Shown here: positions 1-6,190 of the stretch, one piece after another | How positions within the stretch are numbered: position 1 is the first letter of the stretch | Layout: every line of letters starts with the position of its first letter | Position numbers and translations under genes: made by a program | The notes under the pieces: model-generated | The model's input: only the letters and a program-made list of their open reading frames with translations | Databases searched by the model: none | What the model was told of the DNA's origin: nothing | Assembly: GCA_964455185.1 (NCBI GenBank) | Contig: CAYVUR010000017.1 | Span: forward strand, 1-15,345 | DNA from: CAISTG01 sp964455185 | GTDB taxonomy: Bacteria; Patescibacteriota; Patescibacteriia; 2-01-FULL-39-33 | Direction of reading: 5' to 3' | DNA length: 15,345 nt

Positions 1-22
1 AAAATTAATTTTAGTCTTAATT

Positions 23-2245
23 TTATATTATAGATATTGCTTTTTTAATACGTTTTAGAGATTTTTCTTTACCCAATATTTCAGCTATTTCAAATGGTGT
101 AGGAGATTTTTCTTGGCCGGTTAAAGCAACTCTAAGCGGCCAGAGGACATCACCATTACTTAATTTTTTAGTTTTTATTAATTCTAATATTATTTTTTCT
201 AAATTTTCTTTACTCCAATTATTACATTTTTCTAATACTGATAAAACAATTTTTAAACATTCTTTAGCTTGTTCTAAGGTTGATTTTTTCCAAGCAAGTA
301 GTTTTTTATCATAATTAATTTCATCAATGAAAATAAATTCTAAACCCTCCCCTATTTTATCTAAACGATTAATTCTTTGTTGTTCTAAATTCATTATTTT
401 GTCAATATCAATATCAGATAATTTATCAACAAATTTTTTTTGTAGATAAGGTAGAGCAAGTTCTTTAAATTTTGATGCGGATAATTTTTTAATATATTCA
501 CTATTCATCCAATCTAATTTTTTAATATCAAAAATAGCTCCAGCTTTATGAATTTTATCAAAAGAAAACTCTTTAATTAACTCCTTCATAGAGAAAATTT
601 CTTGTTCTGTACCCGGATTCCAACCAAGCAGAGCAACATAATTAACTAATGCTTCTGGCAAATATCCTTTAGCTAAGTAATCCTCAACTGCAACATCTCC
701 TTGTCTTTTAGAAAGTTTACTGCGGTCAGGATTCAGAATTAATGATAAATGTCCATAAATTGGAGGTTGCCAACCAAAAAACTTAAAAAGTAAAATATGT
801 TTAGGGGTTGAGGGGAGCCATTCTTCTCCACGGACTATATGAGTGGTTTGCATCAAGTGATCATCAACTACATGTGCTAAATGATAAGTGGGAAATCCAT
901 CGGTTTTTATTAATATCTGATCATCGATTTCTTTACTGTGTATAGAAATTTTTCCACGTACTAAATCTTCAAATTCAATAATCCCATCTTCTTCTGGATT
1001 AACTTTCATTCTAATAACATATTTATCTCCCCTATTTAATTTATTTTTAATTTCTTGAGGCGATAAACTTCTACAAAGTCCATCATAGCGAGTTGGTTTT
1101 TTAGCTGCTTCTTGAGCTTGTCTTAAAGTATTTAGTCTTTCGGAACTACAAAAACAATAATAAGCTTTATCTAAATCAATAAGTTTTTGGGCATATTTAC
1201 GATAAATATCTAATCTTTGAGATTGTATATAAGGCCCAAAACGGCCAATTTCGCCTATTTTCCCTTCTTTTTTGATAATTACCCCCTCATCAGGTTTTAT
1301 GCCGGTTAAATTTAATGATTTTATTAAGTTTTCTACAGCTCCTTTAACTTCCCTAGTTTGGTCTGTATCTTCAATACGTAAGAAGAAAGTCCCTTTATTT
1401 TGTTTAGCAAAAAGATAAGAATAAAGCGCAGTGCGCAGTCCCCCAATATGCAAATATCCAGTTGGACTAGGTGCATAGCGAGTTCTTACTTTTGGTTTAA
1501 ATAAATTAAACATATTTTTTGATATATTTTCTTTTATAACAAGTATTGGAAAAATTATAGTAGCTTTTATAATTCTTCGCCAGCGTTTTGGTTGAAATAT
1601 TAATCTAAACAACCATTCTAAGCCAATTTTTCTTAACCAAGTTGGTGCTCTTTTTATGTTGCCTGATAGATAATCAAAGGTTCCGCCAACTCCAATTGCT
1701 ACTTTTATATTAGGTAATTTTTTTAAGTTTTCCGCTATCCATTTTTCTTGTTTATTGTATTGAAGGGCTAATAAAAGTATTTCTGCTCCACTTGATTTTA
1801 TTTTTTCTATTATTGTTTCATTACGCTCTAAACACCAAGAATTATTTACTTTAATCATTTTACCACCACTATCTAGTCCTAATATTTTAGCTTGAGGAAA
1901 ATTTTTAGCTACTTTTTCAACAATACCATTAGCTCCACCTAATAGAAATAATTTATATTCACTTTTTAGTAATTTTTCTGTTATTTCTACTCCAGTAGTT
2001 CTTTTAATATCTATTCCATAAAATATTTTAGCAATTAATTTAATGCCAAAACCGTCGCAAGTATTTAAATCACAAGAATTTAATATTTTTTTAAATTCAG
2101 GATCATATGTTGCTTCAACTAAAAATTCTGGATTAACGGTAGCTATTTGAGCTTGTTTTTCTGAATTTATTGTTTCTTTAATGAAAGAAAGAGTTTGTTC
2201 GATATCAATTACATTTATTTTAACTCCTAAAATTTTTATTATCAT
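23..2245 (-). CDS. gltX: WecG/TagA/CpsF glycosyltransferase fused to glutamyl-tRNA synthetase
   Basis: This 740-residue frame holds two complete proteins. Residues 1-244 match the WecG/TagA/CpsF family, which transfers a sugar to a lipid-linked precursor at the inner membrane face: TVNPEFLVEA (36-45), CDGFGI with the expected catalytic Asp64, RTTGVEIT (83-90), and GVGGTFDYLSG followed by RAPTWLRKIGLEWLFRL (from 185). Residues 245-740 are a class I GluRS, which charges tRNA-Glu: APSPTG then HIGG (266-269), the KMSKS equivalent KLSKR (510-514), and an anticodon-binding end with WPLRVALTG (702-710). Both halves have normal family length (about 245 and 496 residues). Zinc-site cysteines 364, 366 and 391 are present, but the usual fourth ligand is Ser393. 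The start chosen is ATG 2243-2245, five bases past the upstream stop; an in-frame TTG at 2261-2263 lies inside the previous gene. Domain calls are secure; whether the cell makes one polypeptide is not. Confidence 0.9.
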   Translation of the reverse strand: MIIKILGVKINVIDIEQTLSFIKETINSEKQAQIATVNPEFLVEATYDPEFKKILNSCDLNTCDGFGIKLIAKIFYGIDIKRTTGVEITEKLLKSEYKLFLLGGANGIVEKVAKNFPQAKILGLDSGGKMIKVNNSWCLERNETIIEKIKSSGAEILLLALQYNKQEKWIAENLKKLPNIKVAIGVGGTFDYLSGNIKRAPTWLRKIGLEWLFRLIFQPKRWRRIIKATIIFPILVIKENISKNMFNLFKPKVRTRYAPSPTGYLHIGGLRTALYSYLFAKQNKGTFFLRIEDTDQTREVKGAVENLIKSLNLTGIKPDEGVIIKKEGKIGEIGRFGPYIQSQRLDIYRKYAQKLIDLDKAYYCFCSSERLNTLRQAQEAAKKPTRYDGLCRSLSPQEIKNKLNRGDKYVIRMKVNPEEDGIIEFEDLVRGKISIHSKEIDDQILIKTDGFPTYHLAHVVDDHLMQTTHIVRGEEWLPSTPKHILLFKFFGWQPPIYGHLSLILNPDRSKLSKRQGDVAVEDYLAKGYLPEALVNYVALLGWNPGTEQEIFSMKELIKEFSFDKIHKAGAIFDIKKLDWMNSEYIKKLSASKFKELALPYLQKKFVDKLSDIDIDKIMNLEQQRINRLDKIGEGLEFIFIDEINYDKKLLAWKKSTLEQAKECLKIVLSVLEKCNNWSKENLEKIILELIKTKKLSNGDVLWPLRVALTGQEKSPTPFEIAEILGKEKSLKRIKKAISII
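1506..1520 (-). other. Fusion junction: A6 run and alternative gltX start
   Basis: On the minus strand the junction reads TATCAAAAAATATGTTTAA. The ATG at 1511-1513 is codon 245 of the long frame and is exactly where a normal gltX would begin (MFNLFKPKVRTRYAPSPTG). The six A residues (1515-1520) keep the glycosyltransferase frame open. With seven A, that frame would read AAA AAA TAT GTT TAA and stop at 1506-1508, overlapping the gltX ATG by 8 bases. That is the same overlap seen between def and fmt in this window. The site could be a true fusion point, a polymerase-slippage site, or a homopolymer sequencing error; the sequence alone cannot decide. Confidence 0.55.
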
Positions 2246-2249
2246 ATTA

Positions 2250-2999
2250 TTAATAAGCCACAACTAAAGAAATATTTGATGATTCTTTAGAAGAAAAATT
2301 ATCAGCTATTATAAAAATACCTTTAATTTTATTTTTAGAAAAAATAATTAAAGTTTCCTGTTCTCTGTGTTCTATATTTATTGAAAAATTTGATTCTTGT
2401 AATTTTTTGATATAGTATTCTTCCAAAGTTTTTCTATTTTTGGCAATTTTTTTCCATTTTAAGGCAATTATATTTTTTTGATCTATATAATCTAAAGATT
2501 TTTTAAGAGCAATTGCATCAAAAATTCTCGTTTGATTATTGCCTAATAATATTTGACCTTTTAAATCGACAGACAATCTAGAAATAAATGGAGTAATAAA
2601 CCAATTAGGTAAAGATTCTAAGACTTGATATAATTTTTGTCTTTGTGTTTGATTTTGAGTTTTTATTAAAGCTTTTTGTGGTAAATAAAGAGGTAGGTCT
2701 TGAGGAAAATTTAAGGGTAATATTTTTTCTTTGTTAATAACTGGACCAATTAAAACTATAACAGAAAGCATTCCTAAAAAAATAAAAATAAATATTATTA
2801 AAAAAAAGTAAATAATCATTTTTATGATACATCCATTATTTTTTGTTACTTTTTTTTCGTTTTCATTTTTTTTCTTAACTATGATATATCTATCAGTACT
2901 AGTTTTGTCTTGATTTTCTTTTTTATCGTTATTTTGAGTTTCAATTTCTATTTCTTCCTCAATTTTTTTATTTTTAGATTTATTAGAACTTATTATCAT
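2250..2999 (-). CDS. Single-pass membrane protein of unknown function
   Basis: The 249-residue product is not assigned to a family. Residues 1-55 are highly charged and low in complexity (Lys, Glu, Asn), probably cytoplasmic and disordered. Residues about 61-86 form one strongly hydrophobic membrane segment. The remaining 160 residues would lie outside and begin with a proline-rich patch (LPLNFPQDLPLYLPQKA, 94-110). The C-terminal part (about 195-249) has a helix, YYIKKLQESNFSI, followed by beta-rich segments. This resembles small repeated domains found in other bacterial envelope proteins, where a proline-rich linker precedes a helix and a short sheet; that likeness is from memory only. The gene ends five bases before the glycosyltransferase start and is probably co-transcribed with it, hinting at an envelope role. 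The start is ATG 2997-2999, behind a plausible promoter. Confidence 0.75.
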   Translation of the reverse strand: MIISSNKSKNKKIEEEIEIETQNNDKKENQDKTSTDRYIIVKKKNENEKKVTKNNGCIIKMIIYFFLIIFIFIFLGMLSVIVLIGPVINKEKILPLNFPQDLPLYLPQKALIKTQNQTQRQKLYQVLESLPNWFITPFISRLSVDLKGQILLGNNQTRIFDAIALKKSLDYIDQKNIIALKWKKIAKNRKTLEEYYIKKLQESNFSINIEHREQETLIIFSKNKIKGIFIIADNFSSKESSNISLVVAY

Positions 3000-3028
3000 T
3001 TCTTTATAATTTGTTATTTTTCTTTTTA

Positions 3029-3057
3029 ATAATACTAAAAAAAGCCTATTTTGGCAA
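3029..3057 (-). promoter_or_regulatory. Predicted sigma-70-type promoter for the 2999-23 operon
   Basis: On the minus strand TTGCCA (3052-3057) and TATTAT (3029-3034) are separated by 17 bases. Each differs from consensus by one base. The predicted start near 3022 gives a leader of about 23 bases. The spacer contains GCC-N6-GGC, a small dyad that could bind a regulator or simply be chance. Confidence 0.55.
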
Positions 3058-3081
3058 AATTAAATAATAGTTTTTCAATTT

Positions 3082-3110
3082 TTGCTTGTTATTAATTTTT
3101 TTGTTATAAT
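3082..3110 (+). promoter_or_regulatory. Predicted extended -10 promoter for the secreted repeat protein
   Basis: The -10 box is a perfect TATAAT (3105-3110), preceded by TG one base upstream (TGTTATAAT), the extended -10 form. The -35 position at 17-base spacing is TTGCTT (3082-3087), weak but keeping TTG. The predicted start near 3117 leaves a leader of about 26 bases before the ATG at 3143. It lies back to back with the minus-strand promoter at 3029-3057. Confidence 0.6.
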
Positions 3111-3142
3111 TAAATAAAAGTAATAATAAATTGAATACTAAG

Positions 3143-4510
3143 ATGAGAAAATCATTATTTTTATTATTGTTAATAATAAGTTTTTTACCCATTTTTTCTT
3201 TAAAAGCTGCAGAGTTTGACCCGTCTTATCTTATTTCTGATTCAGAAATGAATAATTATAATTCAATGAATCAAGTTGATATTTTAAGATTTTTGGAAAA
3301 AAGATCTGGCACATTAAAAAATTATTTAACTTTTGATAAAGAAAATAATCCTAAAACCGCTTCTCAAGCTTTTTATGAGATAGCTCAAAGATGGATGATT
3401 AATCCTAAGTATTTATTAGTTTTAGTACAAAAAGAACAGAGTTTATTGGAAGACTCTTCACCAACTCAAAAGCAGTATGATTGGGCTACTGGTTATGGCG
3501 TCTGTGATTCTTGTTCTATGGACGACCCTAATATTCAAAGGTTTAAAGGATTTTATCGTCAGGTAAATTCTGCTGCTGCTCAAACTAGATATTATATGGA
3601 TAATATTAAAGAGTTTAATTTTCAACCCGGAAAAACGTATAATATAGATGGTCAAAGTGTAACTATTAAAAATACTGCTACAGCTGGATTATATAATTAT
3701 ACTCCTCATATTAATGGCAATAAAATTTTTTGGAATTTATGGAATAAGTATTTTGGTAGAAAATGGCCTGATGGTTCACTTTTGCAAGTTGAAGGTGATT
3801 CTGTTGTTTATTACATAGAAAATGGGTTAAAAAGAGAAATTGCTTCAAAGGCGGTTTTTATATCTCGTTTTGATCCTAATAAAATAATAACCGTTTCTCA
3901 AGAAGATCTTGATTATTATGAAAGTGGAGCACCGATTAAATATGCTAATTTTTCTCTTTTACAAGCTCCTAATGGTGATATTTATATGATTTTTAATGAT
4001 ATAAAAAGAAAAATAGAAAGCAAAGATGTTTTAAAAAAATTAGGTCTTAATGATGATAATTTAATACAAGTTTCTAATGAAGATTTGATTTCTTATAAAG
4101 ATGGGCCGAATATCACAGAATATACTCTCTACCCTACTGGTATTTTAGTTCAATCAACTAAAGCTAAATCTCCAACTTCAGATATTTATTATATTATCAG
4201 TGGACAAAAACGTCCGGTACTTACTCCTGAAATTTTAAATGCTAATTTTTCTGGCATGACTATTAAAAAAATGACTCCAGAAGAATTAGATAAATGTATG
4301 ACCGGAGATAATGTTTCACTTCCTGAAGGTTGGTTAGTTAAGACTAAAAATGTCAATACTGTTTATGTAATTTCTAATGGAAAGAGATTACCGATATTTT
4401 CCGGCTCAGTTTTTGCTAATATGAAATATAATAGTAAAAATATCAAAGTTGTTAGTGAAGCTACTTTAAATGCTCATCAATTAGGACAAACCATTACAGG
4501 AGATTGGTAA
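3143..4510 (+). CDS. Secreted lysozyme-like protein with four C-terminal repeats
   Basis: The 455-residue product starts with a clear signal peptide (MRKSLFLLLLIISFLPIF, likely cleaved after Ala23, no lipobox), so it is exported. Residues about 24-205 form a helical domain with LLVLVQKEQSLLED (91-104). Glu98 sits where lysozyme and lytic-transglycosylase folds carry the catalytic glutamate. Then come the strongly patterned WATGYGVCDSCS (114-125; Cys121 and Cys124 could form a disulfide) and YTPHINGNKIFW (186-197). A peptidoglycan- or glycan-cleaving role is inferred, not shown. Residues 210-455 are four tandem repeats of about 60 residues. The product resembles secreted proteins common in Patescibacteria, from memory. 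The ATG at 3143 is preferred over an in-frame TTG at 3131 because it gives a standard signal peptide. The gene is followed after 14 bases by a LigB-like gene. Confidence 0.8.
   Translation: MRKSLFLLLLIISFLPIFSLKAAEFDPSYLISDSEMNNYNSMNQVDILRFLEKRSGTLKNYLTFDKENNPKTASQAFYEIAQRWMINPKYLLVLVQKEQSLLEDSSPTQKQYDWATGYGVCDSCSMDDPNIQRFKGFYRQVNSAAAQTRYYMDNIKEFNFQPGKTYNIDGQSVTIKNTATAGLYNYTPHINGNKIFWNLWNKYFGRKWPDGSLLQVEGDSVVYYIENGLKREIASKAVFISRFDPNKIITVSQEDLDYYESGAPIKYANFSLLQAPNGDIYMIFNDIKRKIESKDVLKKLGLNDDNLIQVSNEDLISYKDGPNITEYTLYPTGILVQSTKAKSPTSDIYYIISGQKRPVLTPEILNANFSGMTIKKMTPEELDKCMTGDNVSLPEGWLVKTKNVNTVYVISNGKRLPIFSGSVFANMKYNSKNIKVVSEATLNAHQLGQTITGDW
3770..4507 (+). repeat. Four tandem protein repeats of about 60 residues
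   Basis: Each unit has the pattern L-V/L-Q, a short gap, then V/I-Y-x-I-x-N/S-G-x-K-R-x-I/V, then a polar stretch ending in V-S/T-x-E-x-L. The cores are VYYIENGLKREI (residues 222-233), IYMIFNDIKRKI (280-291), IYYIISGQKRPV (348-359) and VYVISNGKRLPI (407-418), spaced 58, 68 and 59 residues. The DNA has diverged, so the repetition is visible only in protein. Such beta-rich modules usually bind a wall or surface ligand; this role is inferred. Confidence 0.75.
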
Positions 4511-4524
4511 AAAAAAATAAAAAT

Positions 4525-5316
4525 ATGTCTTTAGTTTTTGCGGCGATAGTTCCGCATCCACCAATATTAATACCAAATATTGGTAAAGATCACATTTCTA
4601 AAATAGAAAAAACAAAACAAGCGCTAGAAAAAATAGAGCAAGAGCTTTATTCTTCTCGTCCAGATATTATAATGGTAATTTCTCCACATGGAGAAATAAA
4701 TCCCAATGCTTTTACTATTAATTTAGTTAATGAATATGAAGCTGATTTTGAACATTTTGGTGATTTTGAAACTAAATTAAAATTTAAAGGAGATACTATT
4801 TTAATGACTTTTGGTAAAGAAAAAATATCATCTAAGTTTAAAGTAAATATTATATCAGAAAAAAAACTTGATCATGGCATTTCTATACCATTATATTATT
4901 TAACTAAACATCTAGAACAAATTTCTATTATTCCTATTTATTTTTCAATGTTAGATTCGCAAGCTCATTTTGAATTTGGTAAAGAACTTAAAGAAATTAT
5001 TATGGATTCAGATAAAAGAATTGCAGTTATAGCTTCAGCAGACCTTTCTCATTGTTTAAGTGATGTTTCCCCGGTTAAATGTGACCCAGCTGGTAAAATA
5101 TTTGATGAAAAAATACTTAAACTTATTGAAACTTGCGATTCTTTAGGAATAGTTAATTTTGATCAAGAATTAGCTGAAAAAGCACATGAATGTGGTTTGC
5201 GATCAATTCAAATTTTATCTGGTATTCTTTATGATGTTAATTGTAAACCCCAAATATTTAGTTATGAAGCGCCATTTGGAGTGGGTTATGCTGTGGTCTC
5301 TATAAATATAAATTAA
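4525..5316 (+). CDS. LigB/MEMO-like protein (AmmeMemoRadiSam system protein B type)
   Basis: The 263-residue product matches the fold family that includes class III extradiol ring-cleaving dioxygenases (LigB) and the MEMO protein. Visible family motifs are VPHPPIL (9-15, His11), ISPHG (52-56, His55), LDHG (115-118, His117) and ASADLSH (170-176, His176), in the usual order and spacing. In true dioxygenases some of these histidines bind a non-haem metal. The substrate is unknown, and MEMO relatives lack dioxygenase activity, so ring cleavage should not be assumed. The family often occurs with an AMMECR1 domain and a radical SAM enzyme; neither is in this window. The ATG at 4525 is chosen because a TTG at 4504 lies inside the previous gene and adds only a poly-lysine/asparagine leader. 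It is probably co-transcribed with the secreted repeat protein and is followed directly by a terminator. Confidence 0.82.
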   Translation: MSLVFAAIVPHPPILIPNIGKDHISKIEKTKQALEKIEQELYSSRPDIIMVISPHGEINPNAFTINLVNEYEADFEHFGDFETKLKFKGDTILMTFGKEKISSKFKVNIISEKKLDHGISIPLYYLTKHLEQISIIPIYFSMLDSQAHFEFGKELKEIIMDSDKRIAVIASADLSHCLSDVSPVKCDPAGKIFDEKILKLIETCDSLGIVNFDQELAEKAHECGLRSIQILSGILYDVNCKPQIFSYEAPFGVGYAVVSININ

Positions 5317-5340
5317 ATAAACCGCTTATGCGGTTTATTT
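5315..5340. terminator. Hairpin terminator between converging genes
   Basis: A perfect 11-base-pair stem (AAATAAACCGC, loop TTAT, GCGGTTTATTT) is followed on the plus strand by AATTTTTG. It starts within the stop codon of the LigB-like gene and its right end overlaps the stop codon of the minus-strand gene (5339-5341). It can serve both strands, though the plus strand has the better U-rich tail. Confidence 0.85.
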
Positions 5341-5629
5341 AATTTTTGTTATTTCGGTTTTTATTAATTACTTTAAAAAAATACCTCCATTTTTCTCCTT
5401 GTTTACAAAGTTCTTTAGTATCATTAAGACATTTTTCTATAAGATCTCTAGAATTATTTTTACAAACTTTAAAAATAGAATTTCGTTTAAATTTTGGAAT
5501 ATTAAGTTCTTTAATTACACGTAAAGCTAAGTCTTGCCATTCATATGCAGGAGGTTTCGGTAGTTTATTTTCTACTAAAGAATTATTAATTATTATTGAT
5601 AGTTTTTGTGGACCAGTATTATTTTTCAT
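5339..5629 (-). CDS. Small protein of unknown function (96 residues)
   Basis: I do not recognise a named family. The product is soluble, basic and mostly helical, with no signal peptide. A coherent segment runs from residue 25 to 88: PPAYEWQDLALRVIKELNIP (26-45), then SIFKVCK (51-57), DTKELCKQGEKWRYFFKVI (70-88). The aromatic-rich ends and regularly placed Leu/Ile suggest a compact helical domain. Similar short proteins or C-terminal domains seem familiar from Patescibacteria, unverified. The minus-strand reading is preferred over the 99-residue plus-strand frame (5346-5645). It has its own good promoter, meets a terminator at its stop, and has the Lys/Asn-rich composition of its neighbours, whereas the plus frame begins in the terminator tail and has a Ser/Leu/Phe-rich antisense look. 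Confidence 0.68.
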   Translation of the reverse strand: MKNNTGPQKLSIIINNSLVENKLPKPPAYEWQDLALRVIKELNIPKFKRNSIFKVCKNNSRDLIEKCLNDTKELCKQGEKWRYFFKVINKNRNNKN

Positions 5630-5647
5630 ATTAATTTCATATTAATT

Positions 5648-5677
5648 ATTTTAAATCTAAATAATTATTTCAGTCAA
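5648..5677 (-). promoter_or_regulatory. Predicted promoter for the 96-residue gene
   Basis: On the minus strand TTGACT (5672-5677) and TAAAAT (5648-5653) are separated by 18 bases, each one base from consensus. The predicted start near 5641 gives a leader of about 12 bases. It lies back to back with the def promoter. Confidence 0.6.
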
Positions 5678-5690
5678 AAATAAATTTGAC
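5673..5690. repeat. Inverted repeat joining two divergent -35 boxes
   Basis: GTCAAA (5673-5678), six bases, TTTGAC (5685-5690): a perfect 6-base dyad. Each arm contains most of the -35 box of one of the divergent promoters. It may be a shared operator or only the geometric result of two nearby TTGAC boxes facing away from each other. Confidence 0.6.
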
Positions 5691-5714
5691 ATAATATTAA
5701 TAAATTATTATAAT
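5686..5714 (+). promoter_or_regulatory. Perfect consensus sigma-70 promoter for def-fmt
   Basis: TTGACA (5686-5691), a 17-base spacer, and TATAAT (5709-5714) match the consensus at all 12 positions. The -10 box ends only 14 bases before the def ATG (5729), so transcription starting about 7 bases after it would leave a leader of about 8 bases, too short for a normal ribosome binding site. Confidence 0.85.
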
Positions 5715-5728
5715 TTAATTATTGTATT

Positions 5729-6190
5729 ATGTTAAATATAGTAATTAATCCTAATCCAATACTTAGAAAAAAGGCGGAAAAAGTAAATAATCCGCTTTCT
5801 TCTGATATTCAAAGCCTTATTCCAGAAATGATTAAAACTATGTTAGCTAAAGATGGAATTGGTCTAGCTGCACCACAAATTGGAAAAAGTATTAGAATAA
5901 TAATAATTCATCATAAAGATAAAGATTTAGTAATGATAAATCCTAAAATAATTAAAAAATCTTTAATTAAAGAATGGGATGAAGAAGGTTGTCTATCGGT
6001 TCCTAATGTTTTTGGTGATGTTAAACGTTGTAAGAAAATAACTGTGAAATATATTGATGAATTTGGCAAAGAACAAATATTAGCAACTGAAGGATTACTT
6101 GCCCGAGTAATTCAGCATGAAGTAGATCATCTTGATGGTATACTTTTTATTGATAAAGCTAAAAATTTACGAAGAATTGAAAATGAATAA
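5729..6190 (+). CDS. def: Peptide deformylase
   Basis: The enzyme removes the formyl group from the N-terminal formylmethionine of new proteins in the cytoplasm, using a metal ion. All three family motifs are present: GIGLAAPQIG (43-52), EEGCLSVP (85-92, with metal ligand Cys88) and QHEVDH (129-134, with metal ligands His130 and His134 and catalytic Glu131). The length of 153 residues is at the short end of the normal range, with no missing core. It overlaps fmt by 8 bases, so the enzymes that add and remove the formyl group are made from one message and probably coupled in translation. The start follows directly from the promoter position; no alternative upstream start exists within the predicted transcript. 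Confidence 0.97.
   Translation: MLNIVINPNPILRKKAEKVNNPLSSDIQSLIPEMIKTMLAKDGIGLAAPQIGKSIRIIIIHHKDKDLVMINPKIIKKSLIKEWDEEGCLSVPNVFGDVKRCKKITVKYIDEFGKEQILATEGLLARVIQHEVDHLDGILFIDKAKNLRRIENE

Noticed and set aside
2246..2263. TTG start adding six residues to the glycosyltransferase-GluRS frame
   Set aside because: It lies inside the upstream gene, and the family N-terminus (IIKILGVKINVID) begins right after the ATG at 2245.
3044..3057. Small GCC-N6-GGC hairpin followed by a T run, considered as a terminator
   Set aside because: Only three G-C pairs, and it sits between the -35 and -10 boxes of a promoter with no gene upstream on that strand.
3131..3142. TTG start four codons before the secreted protein
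   Set aside because: The ATG at 3143 gives a standard signal peptide.
4504..4524. TTG start seven codons before the LigB-like protein
   Set aside because: It overlaps the previous gene and adds only VKKNKN, while the family start MSLVFAAIVPHPP fits the ATG.
5346..5645. A 99-residue plus-strand frame opposite the 96-residue gene
   Set aside because: It starts in the tail of a terminator, has antisense-like Ser/Leu/Phe-rich composition, and the minus-strand gene has a better promoter and a plausible protein pattern.
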